A stretch of 64,000 nucleotides of DNA from Dellaglioa algida DSM 15638 (lineage in GTDB: Bacteria > Bacillota > Bacilli > Lactobacillales > Lactobacillaceae): contig NZ_AZDI01000001.1 of NCBI RefSeq assembly GCF_001434695.1, forward strand, positions 181,043 through 245,042. The letters are read 5' to 3'. Within the stretch, counting starts at the first letter, position 1. Every line of letters begins with the position of its first letter. Below, piece after piece: positions 1 to 9,606 of the stretch. A model generated the notes under the pieces. It made no database searches, was not told the origin of the DNA, and saw only the letters and a list, made by a program, of their open reading frames with translations. The position numbers and the translations under genes were made by a program.

Positions 1-857
1 CAACAACTTTTGGACTAAAAATTGCCTTGTGGTATTCAGAAATGAAACGCCATCAAACTCGCTTTGAAGCTGCGGCCTCAGAAGTTGAAGCGGGCAAAAT
101 AAGTGGCGCAGTTGGAACTTTTGCGAACATTCCAATGTTTGTTGAAACTTTTGTGTGTGAGCATCTTGGAATTAGGCCACAAGAAATTTCAACACAGGTC
201 CTACCGCGAGACTTGCACGCTAACTATGTATCAGAAATGGCCTTACTTGCGACGTCAATTGAAAAAATGGCGACAGAGATTCGTGGACTACAAAAAAGTG
301 AAACACGTGAAGTTGAAGAATACTTTGCTAAAGGACAAAAAGGGTCATCTGCCATGCCACATAAACGTAATCCAATTGGCTCCGAAAATATTACAGGATT
401 AGCACGTGTTATTCGAGGTCATATGGTGACGGCTTTTGAGGACGTTACACTATGGCATGAACGTGATATTTCGCATAGTTCTGCGGAACGTATTATTTTA
501 CCCGATACAACTATTTTATTAGATTACATGTTACGTCGATTTACAAAAATCATTAAAGAGTTAACTGTATTTCCAGATAACATGAAAAAAAATATGGGTC
601 GGACTTTTGGTCTTATCTATAGTCAACGAGTTTTGCTTAAATTAATTGATAGCGGGATGTCCAGAGAAGCCGCATACGATTTGATTCAACCTAAGACCGC
701 AATTTCGTGGGATCAACAGATTCAATTTCGACCATTGTTGGAAGCAGATGAACAAATCATGTCGGCACTAACTCAGGAAGATTTGGATGAAGCGTTTGAT
801 TATCATTATCACATTCGAAATGTTGACGCAATTTTTAAACGAATTGGTCTTATTTAG
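1..857 (+). CDS. purB: Adenylosuccinate lyase, 5'-truncated by window edge
   Basis: PurB removes fumarate from SAICAR and from adenylosuccinate, so it serves both IMP and AMP synthesis. The reading frame is open from base 3 (TTFGLK...), so the true start lies outside the window and about 285 C-terminal residues are visible. The fumarase/aspartase-superfamily signature [10 protein letters not shown], with the catalytic serine loop, is intact, and the protein ends in a normal C-terminal helical domain. A strong terminator follows, so purB closes an upstream unit and is not cotranscribed with purC 1.8 kb downstream. purE and purK, often next to purB in this order, would have to be upstream or elsewhere. 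Identification is secure. Confidence 0.97.
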   Translation, partial: TTFGLKIALWYSEMKRHQTRFEAAASEVEAGKISGAVGTFANIPMFVETFVCEHLGIRPQEISTQVLPRDLHANYVSEMALLATSIEKMATEIRGLQKSETREVEEYFAKGQKGSSAMPHKRNPIGSENITGLARVIRGHMVTAFEDVTLWHERDISHSSAERIILPDTTILLDYMLRRFTKIIKELTVFPDNMKKNMGRTFGLIYSQRVLLKLIDSGMSREAAYDLIQPKTAISWDQQIQFRPLLEADEQIMSALTQEDLDEAFDYHYHIRNVDAIFKRIGLI

Positions 858-938
858 TATCATTTAAAGGGATTTTAAGTTTTGTAGTTATCAATGTGAA
901 TTGTTATTAATAATGAATGGAACGGTTTAATAATAAGG

Positions 939-987
939 TTATCGGAAGGTGTCCCTAATTGGGAAATACTTCCGATAATTTTTTTTA
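939..987 (+). terminator. Rho-independent terminator after purB
   Basis: TTATCGGAAG pairs with CTTCCGATAA (969-978), with an inner CCC/GGG pairing, and a run of eight T follows at once. It ends the purB transcript and separates purB from the rest of the purine genes. The rest of the 858-1173 gap holds only this and the next terminator. Confidence 0.88.
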
Positions 988-1072
988 TTACAGTTAATGT
1001 ATTTTTTAATCGTTGAGAATGCTGTTGACGGAATATTCAGCTTAAACTTACTTTATATATCTCTAGGCAAAT

Positions 1073-1129
1073 AAAAAACACTTCACGTTAGGATTGATTA
1101 TTACAATCTCAACTAATGAAATGTTTTTT
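1073..1129 (-). terminator. Long hairpin terminator after the quinone reductase gene
   Basis: A long imperfect hairpin is built from AAAAAACA (1073-1080) and TGTTTTTT (1122-1129), with inner GATTG/CAATC pairing. On the - strand it ends in a T-rich tract, so it suits the gene ending at 1174. It also has T residues on the + strand and could act both ways. Confidence 0.7.
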
Positions 1130-1173
1130 ATGGTCTACTACATCCCAGAACTAGCACTGCTGTTAATCCTTAA

Positions 1174-1752
1174 TTAGAATTTAATTTTACGAAGTGCAGC
1201 TTCGCGTTTAGCGAGCTTAGCATCACCATCAAAGGTCAGCCATTTAAATTTTTTTAGACCAATTTTATGAAAAGTTCCTACCCAGAATGAGTAGAAGACG
1301 GGTTTATGATAATGTAATTTATAATAAAGAGGCGGGGTTCCCATAGTTGTCATCATGATAACCGTGGGATTTTTAGGAAAAGGCGATTTTCCATGCTTAG
1401 GTAAAATTGAACGTGATAAAACTTTGTCTAAAAATCCTTTTGTCATAGCAGGCATAAGTTCCCACCAAATTGGAAAAATAAAAATAATTTTATCCGCGTC
1501 TAATAGGCGGTTCTGGTAATCTAATGTTTGTGGATCTAAAGAATGTCCCGTTCGCCAACTGGCTAAATCTTCAGCTGACATAACGGGGTTAAAATGATCT
1601 GCATGTAAATCGATAATATCAACGTCTTCACCTTTTGCCTTAAGCATGCTAACTGTCTGCTTAAGGACAGCGGCGGCATAGGCACGATTATGAGGTTCAT
1701 TTTCACTGGCAATTGCAGTGTAAGGGTGGTCAAAAATAATAACATTTTTCAT
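1174..1752 (-). CDS. Flavodoxin-fold NAD(P)H:quinone oxidoreductase
   Basis: This 192-residue protein belongs to the flavodoxin-like NAD(P)H dehydrogenase (quinone) family (KefF/MdaB type), FMN-dependent enzymes that make two-electron reductions of quinones or related electrophiles. It opens with the beta-strand-loop of the fold (NVIIFDHPY), and the FIFPIWWELMPAMTKGFLDKVL segment around residue 95 is the family's typical flavin-contact and helix region. Length is normal. It is divergent from a MarR regulator 105 bp away, an arrangement typical of a MarR-controlled detoxification gene. Both sit between purB and purC, which are otherwise neighbours in many relatives. The substrate cannot be told from the sequence. 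Confidence 0.85.
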   Translation of the reverse strand: MKNVIIFDHPYTAIASENEPHNRAYAAAVLKQTVSMLKAKGEDVDIIDLHADHFNPVMSAEDLASWRTGHSLDPQTLDYQNRLLDADKIIFIFPIWWELMPAMTKGFLDKVLSRSILPKHGKSPFPKNPTVIMMTTMGTPPLYYKLHYHKPVFYSFWVGTFHKIGLKKFKWLTFDGDAKLAKREAALRKIKF

Positions 1753-1775
1753 TTTATTTCCTTCTTTCTGTTTAT

Positions 1776-1841
1776 ATTCTTTGGAATGTAAACTATAATA
1801 ATACGTGACGGTGTAAATGTCAAATATATATTCCTAGGAAT
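1776..1841. promoter_or_regulatory. Divergent promoter region with two MarR-type operators
   Basis: On the - strand TTGACA (complement of 1818-1823), a 17-bp spacer and TATTAT (complement of 1795-1800) form a near-consensus promoter for the quinone reductase. Two related palindromes flank it: ATTCCTAGGAAT at 1830-1841, just upstream of the -35, and ATTCTTTGGAAT at 1776-1787, downstream of the -10. Binding of the adjacent MarR protein to both would repress the reductase and probably marR itself. The promoter is seen directly; the binding is inferred from the arrangement. Confidence 0.72.
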
Positions 1842-1857
1842 TTAAAAGAGGCTTACT

Positions 1858-2325
1858 ATGAATAAAGAATTATTGCAGGCATTACGTGAATTTAGAGAAC
1901 GTGACGATGAATTAGATATTGAACATCAATGGATTGTTGATCATTTAGAAAGCGTAAATTTAAAAAAAAGAACTGAGGCAATTAATTCTAGCGATTTGGA
2001 TGTTTTATCACTCATTTCAGAACGTCCCATTGCTTTAAAAGAAATTGTTTCAAACGTATCAATGACGCAAGGAGCAGTTTCTAAAATTATCTCTAAGTTA
2101 GAAAAAAGGGGATTAATTGAAAGGATTAAACGACCGACTAATCAGAAGGCTATTTATCTGTTATTAACGACGGATGGAATCAAATTAAAAAAAGTCCATC
2201 AACAAATGCATTTAGATTTAGATAGAAAATATGCGCAATTAGAAGACGAATTTACGCCAGAACAATTAGAGGTTATCCTGGAGTTCATACAGAAAGTTAA
2301 TCATTTGCGTTATAATATAAAATAA
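1858..2325 (+). CDS. MarR-family transcriptional regulator (divergent to quinone reductase)
   Basis: This 155-residue winged-helix protein has the MarR layout: an N-terminal helical dimerisation part, a helix-turn-helix around residues 60-85 (LKEIVSNVSMTQGAVSKIIS) and a basic wing after GLIERIKR, then a C-terminal dimer helix. An AAAAGAGG ribosome binding site precedes the ATG. It is monocistronic, followed by its own terminator, and divergent from the flavodoxin-fold oxidoreductase. By analogy with other MarR-oxidoreductase pairs it is probably a repressor released by an electrophile or quinone. I see no obvious redox-sensing cysteine, as the protein contains none. Confidence 0.85.
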   Translation: MNKELLQALREFRERDDELDIEHQWIVDHLESVNLKKRTEAINSSDLDVLSLISERPIALKEIVSNVSMTQGAVSKIISKLEKRGLIERIKRPTNQKAIYLLLTTDGIKLKKVHQQMHLDLDRKYAQLEDEFTPEQLEVILEFIQKVNHLRYNIK

Positions 2326-2406
2326 ATTTTACCGCAATCCAATTGTTAAATAGATTGGTTGCTTGCTTTGTTCTAATGGGACAGTCTATTTATAAATCAT
2401 TTGTGA

Positions 2407-2455
2407 AAAGATAACTCCGTTCTAGTATTTTACTAGAGTGGAGTTATCTTTTTTT
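2407..2455 (+). terminator. Rho-independent terminator after marR
   Basis: AAAGATAACTCC (2407-2418) pairs with GGAGTTATCTTT (2440-2451), with an inner TCTAGT/ACTAGA stem, and a T run follows. Confidence 0.88.
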
Positions 2456-2540
2456 GTAGTTATTAGTTTTTCGTGATTATGTAAATGATTCTTTGGACAA
2501 AATACGTCATTTAAACTCAAAAACATTTCTTTATTTAGTA

Positions 2541-2640
2541 AAACACGAACTATTTATTTATTATTTTTAAAATATATCGTATTTAACCATTGATATTTCT
2601 TTAATATATTGTTAAACTTACTTTGTTATTAACGAACGAT
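2541..2640 (+). promoter_or_regulatory. Purine operon promoter with two PurBox-like sites
   Basis: A candidate promoter is TTGATA (2590-2595), a 17-bp spacer and TAAACT (2613-2618). Two sites resemble the PurR box consensus (AWWWCCGAACWWT): AAACACGAACTAT at 2541-2553 and ATTAACGAACGAT at 2628-2640, each matching 11 of 13 positions. The first lies about 77 bp upstream of the predicted transcription start, close to the -76 position at which lactococcal PurR boxes activate. The second falls in the leader. The purR gene is not in the window. The rest of 2456-2692 shows no other structure. Confidence 0.5.
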
Positions 2641-2692
2641 TATTACTATTTTCATTAAATTGTTAAGAAATTATCTAAAGGAGGCCAATTAC

Positions 2693-3412
2693 TTGGATCA
2701 ATTAATTTACGAGGGAAAAGCTAAAGATGTCTACCAAACAAGTGATAATGAAGTGCTAAGAATGGTTTATAAAAACCAAGCGACTGCTCTTAATGGTAAA
2801 CGAATGGAAGAAATACCGGGTAAAGGGTCCTTGAATCGTCAAATTTCTAATATCATTTTTACTTATTTGACAAATAACGGAATTAAAACGCATTTCATTA
2901 AGAATATGTCAGAAACCGAACAATTGGTTAAAAAAACTGATATCATTCCAATTGAATTTGTTTTACGAAATGTAATTTCTGGTAGTTTTGCTCGTAAGTT
3001 TAATCAAATTGAAGGAACCAAACTATTATCACCAGTTCTTGAATACTATTATAAAAGTGATGCACTTGATGATCCGGTAATAAATGAATCCCAAATTTTT
3101 GCTTTAAAATTTGTAACGGAACTTGAAATAATTGAGATAAAAAAACAGATACTAGTTATAAATCAACTATTGGTTCAACTATTTAAAAAAATAAACATTG
3201 ATTTGATTGATTTTAAACTTGAATTTGGTCGTTACCATGGTGCCATCATCTTAGCGGATGAGTTCTCACCAGATAATGCACGGTTATGGGATACAACGAC
3301 ACACGATTCATTAGATAAAGATATTTTTAGAAAAGAACAAGGAAGTATTATTCCAGCGTATGAGGAAGTGTTAAACCGATTGAAAACGGAAAAGGGGCTA
3401 ACTAATGTATAG
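2693..3412 (+). CDS. purC: SAICAR synthetase
   Basis: PurC joins CAIR and aspartate with ATP hydrolysis to give SAICAR. The sequence has the N-terminal IYEGKAKDVY ATP-binding strand, VLRNVISGSFARKF, and the signature LADEFSPDNARLWD near residue 185. I start it at TTG 2693: a perfect AAAGGAGG (2678-2685) lies 7 bases upstream, and the protein (239 residues) then begins like other PurC proteins. A longer frame from 2660 would translate through that ribosome binding site. It is first in the purC-S-Q-L-F-M-N-H-D operon, and its stop overlaps the purS start by 8 bases. Confidence 0.96.
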   Translation: MDQLIYEGKAKDVYQTSDNEVLRMVYKNQATALNGKRMEEIPGKGSLNRQISNIIFTYLTNNGIKTHFIKNMSETEQLVKKTDIIPIEFVLRNVISGSFARKFNQIEGTKLLSPVLEYYYKSDALDDPVINESQIFALKFVTELEIIEIKKQILVINQLLVQLFKKINIDLIDFKLEFGRYHGAIILADEFSPDNARLWDTTTHDSLDKDIFRKEQGSIIPAYEEVLNRLKTEKGLTNV

Positions 3413-3662
3413 CGTAAAAGTATATGTTACCTATAAAGAATCAGTTTTAGATCCACAAGGGCAGGCCGTTAATGAGGCAATCAGTCGATTGGGCTTTTCA
3501 GGCGTGAGTGATGTCCGGGTTGGGAAATACTTCGTAATGAACATTAAAGCAACTGAACTTGAAATCAATCAAAAGGTTGATAATATTTGTGACAAATTGT
3601 TGGCTAATCCCAATATGGAACGTTATCGTTATGAACTTGAAGAACTGGGGGAGCAAGTATGA
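3405..3662 (+). CDS. purS: FGAM synthetase subunit PurS
   Basis: PurS is the small dimeric subunit that bridges PurQ and PurL in the three-part FGAM synthetase of Gram-positive bacteria. At 85 residues it has normal length, beginning with [18 protein letters not shown], the conserved first strand and loop. The start overlaps the end of purC and the stop overlaps the start of purQ (ATGA), so the three genes are probably translationally coupled. Its presence explains why purL here encodes the short form of the enzyme. Confidence 0.95.
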   Translation: MYSVKVYVTYKESVLDPQGQAVNEAISRLGFSGVSDVRVGKYFVMNIKATELEINQKVDNICDKLLANPNMERYRYELEELGEQV

Positions 3663-4333
3663 AATTTGCGGTTATTGTATTTCCAGGTTCGAATTGTGAT
3701 GATGATTTGTTTTATGCCATTCGGGATGGCTTGCATGAGCAGGTAGCGTTCGTATCGTATACGGAAACCTCGCTTGATGGATTTGACGGCGTTTTACTTC
3801 CCGGCGGATTTTCGTATGGGGACTATCTAAGAAGTGGTGCAATCGCAAGTTTATCGCCAATTATGAATGAAGTGCGACGGTTTGCTGATGAGGGTAAACT
3901 CGTGTTTGGAACATGTAATGGTTTTCAAATGTTAACTGAAATGAACTTACTTCCGGGAGCCTTAATTCGAAATAAAAAAATTAAATTTATTTGTAAACCT
4001 GTTTCATTAAAAATCGTCAATAATCAAACAAGTTTTACAACTGATTACAAAGATCAAACATTAATTGAATTACCAATTGCGCATGGTGAAGGTAGTTATT
4101 ATTGTGATGATAAAACTTTAGTTAAGTTAAAGAAAAACAAACAAATTGTTTTTAGATATGAAGACAACCCAAACGGAAGTATCGATGATATTGCTGGAAT
4201 TGTTAACGAACGGGGGAATGTTCTCGGTATGATGCCTCATCCAGAACGGGCAATTGAAACATTACTAGGTTCAACCGATGGACTAGATTTATTTAAATCG
4301 ATGCTAACGACACACACAGAGGGGGTGAGGTGA
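3659..4333 (+). CDS. purQ: FGAM synthetase glutaminase subunit PurQ
   Basis: PurQ is a class I glutamine amidotransferase that releases ammonia from glutamine for FGAM synthesis by PurL. The catalytic triad is visible: Cys86 in FGTCNGFQ, and His194 and Glu196 in [21 protein letters not shown] near residue 50 forms the oxyanion loop. Length (224) is typical. It overlaps purS by four bases and ends just before the purL start, which fits a fixed stoichiometry of the PurSQL complex. Confidence 0.97.
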   Translation: MKFAVIVFPGSNCDDDLFYAIRDGLHEQVAFVSYTETSLDGFDGVLLPGGFSYGDYLRSGAIASLSPIMNEVRRFADEGKLVFGTCNGFQMLTEMNLLPGALIRNKKIKFICKPVSLKIVNNQTSFTTDYKDQTLIELPIAHGEGSYYCDDKTLVKLKKNKQIVFRYEDNPNGSIDDIAGIVNERGNVLGMMPHPERAIETLLGSTDGLDLFKSMLTTHTEGVR

Positions 4334-4340
4334 TTTGGTT

Positions 4341-6557
4341 ATGATACAAGAACCGACAGCACGGGAAATCGAAGAGACCAAACTGTATCAAGAATGGGGT
4401 TTAACGGACTCGGAATATAGATTAATTAAAAATGATATTTTAAAGCGTCAACCGAATTATACTGAGGCCGGTCTGTTTTCAGTCATGTGGAGCGAACATT
4501 GTTCATATAAAAATTCTCGGCCCGTTCTAAGTCGTTTTCCAAACTCTGGTCCACAAGTTTTGCAGGGACCAGGAGAGGGCGCAGGTGTTATTGACATTGG
4601 TGATGGTAAGGCAGTTGTTTTCAAAGCCGAAAGTCATAACCATCCCTCAGCCGTCGAACCATACGAAGGGGCTGCAACAGGTGTCGGAGGCATTATCAGA
4701 GATATTTTTTCAATGGGTGCTACCCCAATTGCGCTGCTGGATAGTTTGCGTTTTGGTGAATTAGATAACGAGCGCACAAAGTATCTTATGTCAGAAATTG
4801 TTTCCGGTATTGGTGGCTATGGTAACTGTATTGGGATTCCAACCATTGGCGGTGAAACGAGTTTTGATCCTTGTTATGAAGGAAATCCACTTGTGAATGC
4901 CATGTGTGTGGGACTCATTGAGCATAAAAACATTCAAAAGGGTCAAGCCAAGGGGAATGGTAATCTAGTCATTTATGTTGGCGCAAAAACAGGTCGTGAT
5001 GGTATTCACGGGGCAACGTTTGCTTCCGACGAATTTGCTGATGATAAAGAAACGCAACGTTCAGCTGTTCAGGTGGGAGATCCATTTATGGAGAAATTAC
5101 TGATGGATGCCTGTCTGGAACTTATTTTGGACCATCCCGACTGGTTGGTAGGAATTCAAGATATGGGTGCTGCTGGATTAGTTTCGTCGACGGCCGAAAT
5201 GGCTTCCAAAGCCGGTTCCGGTATGGTTCTTGACCTGGATAAGGTGCCACAACGAGAAACGAATATGTCTGCTTATGAAATGATGTTATCTGAATCTCAA
5301 GAGCGCATGGTTCTTTGTATTAAACCCGAATTCGAAACAGAAGTAACGGATTTATTTAAAAAATATGATTTAGAAGCCGTTAATATAGGCTATGTAACGG
5401 AAAGTACGGATTACATATTAATACATGAAGGAAAAATTGTGGCCAATTTACCAGTTGATTCTTTGACAAGTGATGTACCCGTTTATCACAAAGAACAAAA
5501 AGAACCGGCTAGAATTAATCAATTTAAAAACCAGGATGATTTTATTCCTGAAATTGAAAATGTGAGGGAAACATGGCTAGATTTATTGAGGCAACCAACA
5601 ATTGCGTCTAAAGCATCGTTGTATGAAACATATGATTCGCAAGTTAAGGTTAATACAGTTGTAAAACCAGGTAGTGATGCCGGTGTTATCCGTATTAGAG
5701 AAACGAATAAGGCGCTCGCAATGACGACGGATTGTAATGCACGCTACATTTACTTAAATCCGAAAATTGGTGGACAAATTGCCGTTTCTGAAGCCGCACG
5801 TAATATTGTTGCGTCTGGCGGGAGACCGCTGGCAATTACTGATTGTTTAAACTATGGTCGTCCGGAGAATCCAGAAGTATTCTGGGAATTTGATCAAAGT
5901 GCCATTGGTATTTCGGAAGCTTGCGAGTTGTTTAATACACCGGTCATTTCTGGAAACGTATCATTATATAACGAATTTAATGAACAGGCTATTTATCCGA
6001 CACCCATGATTGGGATGGTTGGTTTAATCAAGGACGTTAAACACATAACAACACAGGATTTTAAACATCTTAATGATCTGCTATATCTAATTGGTACAAC
6101 ATACGATGATTTCAATGGTTCAGAAATTCAGAAAATGGTGTCTGGCAAGATTTCTGGTGATCTCACACATTTTGATTTAAAGCAGGAAAAACGTAACCAA
6201 GAATTAGTGTTGGAAGCTATAGAGTCTAATCTGGTCGAAAGTGCTCATGATTTGGCTGAAGGGGGCCTAGCCGTTGCCTTAAGCGAATCGGCGTTTAAAA
6301 ACGACTTGGGCATGACGGTCGAGCTAGACATAACTGACGCACAACTTTTTTCGGAAACGCAATCACGTTTTATCTTATCGGTTAATCCGGCGAATGCGGA
6401 AGCATTTGAAAAATTGATGGAACTAAATGCCCAAAAAATTGGTCGCGTAACGGCGACACAGATGATTGACGTAACGACAAAAGATAACCATATAGTAATT
6501 GCTGTTGCTGAAGCAAAACATGCCTGGGAGGATGCCATTCCATGTCTAATGAAGTAA
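4341..6557 (+). CDS. purL: FGAM synthetase large subunit PurL (short form)
   Basis: PurL carries the ATP-dependent amidation that turns FGAR into FGAM, using ammonia channelled from PurQ. This is the roughly 740-residue PurS-dependent form with two AIRS-like halves. It shows the N-terminal [16 protein letters not shown] stretch, [27 protein letters not shown] and GETSFDP, and the second-half nucleotide motif [15 protein letters not shown] prefer ATG 4341, because GAGGTGAT (4327-4334) is then well placed. TTG 4335, two codons earlier, is possible with the GGGGG just upstream. It overlaps purF by 16 bases. Confidence 0.96.
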   Translation: MIQEPTAREIEETKLYQEWGLTDSEYRLIKNDILKRQPNYTEAGLFSVMWSEHCSYKNSRPVLSRFPNSGPQVLQGPGEGAGVIDIGDGKAVVFKAESHNHPSAVEPYEGAATGVGGIIRDIFSMGATPIALLDSLRFGELDNERTKYLMSEIVSGIGGYGNCIGIPTIGGETSFDPCYEGNPLVNAMCVGLIEHKNIQKGQAKGNGNLVIYVGAKTGRDGIHGATFASDEFADDKETQRSAVQVGDPFMEKLLMDACLELILDHPDWLVGIQDMGAAGLVSSTAEMASKAGSGMVLDLDKVPQRETNMSAYEMMLSESQERMVLCIKPEFETEVTDLFKKYDLEAVNIGYVTESTDYILIHEGKIVANLPVDSLTSDVPVYHKEQKEPARINQFKNQDDFIPEIENVRETWLDLLRQPTIASKASLYETYDSQVKVNTVVKPGSDAGVIRIRETNKALAMTTDCNARYIYLNPKIGGQIAVSEAARNIVASGGRPLAITDCLNYGRPENPEVFWEFDQSAIGISEACELFNTPVISGNVSLYNEFNEQAIYPTPMIGMVGLIKDVKHITTQDFKHLNDLLYLIGTTYDDFNGSEIQKMVSGKISGDLTHFDLKQEKRNQELVLEAIESNLVESAHDLAEGGLAVALSESAFKNDLGMTVELDITDAQLFSETQSRFILSVNPANAEAFEKLMELNAQKIGRVTATQMIDVTTKDNHIVIAVAEAKHAWEDAIPCLMK

Positions 6558-7972
6558 GAAGTTTAAACGAAGAATGTGGTGTTTTTGGCGTTTGGGGTCA
6601 TGAAGATGCTAATCAAATAACCTATTTTGGTCTCCATAGTTTACAACATCGTGGACAAGAAGGTGCCGGCATCATCTCGAATGATGAAGGCAAGTTAATT
6701 GGGTACAGAGGATTGGGATTATTATCAGATGTTTTTAGAAAACCTGAAAAGATTAAAAAATTAACGGGGAACGCGGCCATTGGTCACGTCCGGTACGCAA
6801 CTGCTGGAAGTAATGGAATTGATAATATCCAACCTTTCTTGTTTGATTTTTATGACGCACAATTTGCGTTAGCACATAATGGTAATTTAACTAATGCAAC
6901 TACCCTCAGAAATGAATTAGAACAAGATGGTGCTATCTTTAAATCAAGTTCAGATTCGGAAGTTTTGATGCATTTAATTCGGCGTTCGGATGCGGATACC
7001 CTACATGAACAAGTTAAGGAAGCATTAAATCAAGTTCGCGGTGGTTTTGCATACTTATTAATGACATCTGACTGTATGATTGCGGCACTGGATCCAAATG
7101 GGTTTAGACCTTTATCAATTGGACAAATGGTTAATGGTGCTTATGTTGTTGCGAGTGAGACATGCGCGTTAGATTCTGTTGGGGCAACGTTTGTACGTGA
7201 CGTTAATCCTGGAGAAATTGTTACGATCAGCAATCAGGGATTATCAATTGACGTGTACACAACGGACACAAAAATGGCAATTTGTTCAATGGAATATATT
7301 TATTTTGCCAGACCAGATTCAGATATTTGTGGGATTAATGTCCATTCGGCACGTAAAAGAATGGGTCGTCAATTAGCAAGAGAGACAAATATTGCTGCGG
7401 ATATGGTTATTGGTGTGCCAAATTCATCACTATTTGCGGCGAGTGGGTACGCGGAAGAAAGTGGCATCCCTTACGAAATGGGATTAGTTAAAAATCAATA
7501 TGTTGCTCGAACCTTTATTCAACCGACACAAGCGCTGAGAGAACAAGGTGTGAGAATGAAATTATCAGCCGTTAAAAGTGTTGTTAGAGGTAAAAAAATT
7601 ATATTAGTGGATGATTCAATCGTTCGGGGAACAACGAGTAAGCATATTGTTCGCTTATTGAAGGCTGCTGGGGCGGCTGAAGTTCATCTAAGAATTGCTT
7701 CACCACCTCTTAAATATCCATGCTTTTATGGAATTGATATACAAAAACAATCTGAATTGATTGCTGCTCACAAATCGGTAGAAGAAATGCGGGCCATTAT
7801 TGGTGTGGATTCATTATCATTTTTAAGTGAGAGCGGGTTAATTGACTCGATTGGGCTGAATTTAGATGCTCCTTATTCAGGATTATGCATGGCATATTTT
7901 AATGGAGACTACCCAACGCCATTATACGATTACGAAACCGAATATTTGGCGAATTTAACGGCAGAAAAGTGA
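6542..7972 (+). CDS. purF: Amidophosphoribosyltransferase
   Basis: PurF makes phosphoribosylamine from PRPP and glutamine, the committed step. The first 11 residues look like a cleaved propeptide that exposes Cys12 (EECGVFG), the N-terminal nucleophile. The PRPP loop [12 protein letters not shown] lies near residue 355. Compared with the Bacillus subtilis iron-sulfur enzyme, three cluster cysteines are in place (AICSMEY, YPCFYGI, GLCMAY), but the position of Cys437 is serine, so a normal 4Fe-4S cluster is unlikely. It overlaps purL and is followed by purM after ten bases. Confidence 0.96.
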   Translation: MSNEVRSLNEECGVFGVWGHEDANQITYFGLHSLQHRGQEGAGIISNDEGKLIGYRGLGLLSDVFRKPEKIKKLTGNAAIGHVRYATAGSNGIDNIQPFLFDFYDAQFALAHNGNLTNATTLRNELEQDGAIFKSSSDSEVLMHLIRRSDADTLHEQVKEALNQVRGGFAYLLMTSDCMIAALDPNGFRPLSIGQMVNGAYVVASETCALDSVGATFVRDVNPGEIVTISNQGLSIDVYTTDTKMAICSMEYIYFARPDSDICGINVHSARKRMGRQLARETNIAADMVIGVPNSSLFAASGYAEESGIPYEMGLVKNQYVARTFIQPTQALREQGVRMKLSAVKSVVRGKKIILVDDSIVRGTTSKHIVRLLKAAGAAEVHLRIASPPLKYPCFYGIDIQKQSELIAAHKSVEEMRAIIGVDSLSFLSESGLIDSIGLNLDAPYSGLCMAYFNGDYPTPLYDYETEYLANLTAEK

Positions 7973-7982
7973 GGATTTTAAG

Positions 7983-9017
7983 ATGGTAAATGCTTATCAA
8001 AAATCGGGTGTTGATGTAACCGCAGGATATGACGTTGTTAAACGAATCAATAAGCAAATGTCATTAGTTAATGGAGCGAGTGACATTTCTGGATTTGGTG
8101 GACTTTTTGATCTGAGTACGAAACAGATTCAAGAACCACTGATGGTCTCAGGGACGGATGGTGTTGGCACAAAATTAATGGTAGCTTTTGAAGCAAACAA
8201 GCATGACACAATTGGTATTGACTGTGTGGCAATGTGTGTGAATGATATTGTTGCACAGGGCGCAACGCCTTTATATTTCTTAGATTACTTAGCAACGGGT
8301 AAAACTAATCCCGAGAAAATCGAAAAAATTGTATCCGGCATAATCAAGGGATGTCAAACAGCTCACATGGCCCTTATTGGTGGTGAAACGGCCGAAATGC
8401 CAGGGATGTATCAAGAAACACATTACGATATGGCGGGATTTGCAGTTGGGGTTGTCGAAAAACAACACTTAGTTGATGGACATTTAATTCAAGCCAATGA
8501 CGTCTTAATCGGCATCTCATCCACGGGTATTCATTCGAACGGGTTTTCATTGGTTAGAAAAATATTCTTTGAAGATAATCGGTTTAAGTTAACTGAACCC
8601 CTACTAGAAAATCTAAATGAAACACTTGCTGAGACATTACTGAAACCCACTAAAATATATGTTGATGACTTACGCCCTTTATTCCAAGCTAACCTGATTA
8701 AAGGTGCTGCTCATATCACGGGGGGCGGCTTCATTGAGAATATTCCAAGGATGTTACCCAAGGGGCTTCAGGCAAAGATTCAATTAAATACGTGGCCAGT
8801 ATTACCCATTTTTGAGGCCATTGAAAAATATGGCGAGGTTCCACATTTGGACATGTATGAAATTTTTAATATGGGAATTGGAATGGTTTTAGCGGTCGAT
8901 GAATCTAATGTAGAAGCTGTCTTGACGAGTCTAAATAAGCAAACGGTTCAAGCTTTTGAAATAGGACATGTAGCCATTAAAACTAATGATGAAGTCATCA
9001 GTTTAGAGGGGGCCTGA
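7983..9017 (+). CDS. purM: AIR synthetase (phosphoribosylformylglycinamidine cyclo-ligase)
   Basis: PurM closes the imidazole ring of FGAM to give AIR with ATP hydrolysis. At 344 residues it is of usual size. The AIRS-family features are the conserved SGTDGVGTKLMVA, CVAMCVNDIVAQGATP, GGETAEMPGMY and STGIHSNGFSLVR. The start follows a GTGAGG site embedded in the end of purF, and the gene is separated from purN by one base. It belongs to the same superfamily as PurL. Confidence 0.97.
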   Translation: MVNAYQKSGVDVTAGYDVVKRINKQMSLVNGASDISGFGGLFDLSTKQIQEPLMVSGTDGVGTKLMVAFEANKHDTIGIDCVAMCVNDIVAQGATPLYFLDYLATGKTNPEKIEKIVSGIIKGCQTAHMALIGGETAEMPGMYQETHYDMAGFAVGVVEKQHLVDGHLIQANDVLIGISSTGIHSNGFSLVRKIFFEDNRFKLTEPLLENLNETLAETLLKPTKIYVDDLRPLFQANLIKGAAHITGGGFIENIPRMLPKGLQAKIQLNTWPVLPIFEAIEKYGEVPHLDMYEIFNMGIGMVLAVDESNVEAVLTSLNKQTVQAFEIGHVAIKTNDEVISLEGA

Positions 9018-9018
9018 A

Positions 9019-9585
9019 ATGCTGAAAGTAGCTATTTTTGCGTCAGGAACCGGGTCTAATTTTGAAAACATTGCGGATGATCAAACGCTGAAAGATAGGG
9101 GATTAAAAATTGAAATCCTGGTCTGTGATCGACCAAAAGCCGCCGTAATTGAAAAGGCTAAGCGTAGAGAAATCCCGACGTTCATCATTCAGCCTAAAGA
9201 TTTTGAAAATCGGAACTATTATGAGCAAGCAATTATTAAGGAGTTAGTTAATTATCAAATTGACTTCATCCTGTTGGCAGGATATATACGGGTAATAACA
9301 ACTACGTTACTTGATGAGTATCCAATGAAAATAATTAATATTCATCCCGCTTTATTGCCCCTTTTTCCAGGAATTCATGGGATTGAAGATGCTTATAATG
9401 CTGGGGTAACCGAAACAGGTGTAACCATTCACTATATTGATGAAGGCGTAGATACGGGGCCAATTATTGCGCAACAAAAGGTCCCAGTCCTGGCACATGA
9501 AACGTTAAAACAATTAGAAGTAAAAATTCATTATATAGAACATCAGTTATATCCGAGTGTTATTTTGAATTTATTAAATAAATGA
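9019..9585 (+). CDS. purN: GAR transformylase (formyl-THF dependent)
   Basis: PurN transfers a formyl group from 10-formyl-tetrahydrofolate to GAR. The 188-residue protein has the N-terminal phosphate loop ASGTGSNFE and the catalytic Asn/His pair in INIHPALLP near residue 108. The aspartate of GVDTGP near residue 145 completes the set. The usual KxFPG segment reads PLFPGIHG. Its cofactor is probably supplied by the fhs product encoded 3.3 kb downstream. It follows purM directly and is 21 bases from purH. Confidence 0.95.
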   Translation: MLKVAIFASGTGSNFENIADDQTLKDRGLKIEILVCDRPKAAVIEKAKRREIPTFIIQPKDFENRNYYEQAIIKELVNYQIDFILLAGYIRVITTTLLDEYPMKIINIHPALLPLFPGIHGIEDAYNAGVTETGVTIHYIDEGVDTGPIIAQQKVPVLAHETLKQLEVKIHYIEHQLYPSVILNLLNK

Positions 9586-9606
9586 TGAAAAGGGAGATTA
9601 ATTAAG

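Noticed and set aside
2456-2692. Purine riboswitch upstream of purC
   Set aside because: I found no three-way junction with the conserved loop sequences and no terminator in the leader; PurBox sites explain the region better.
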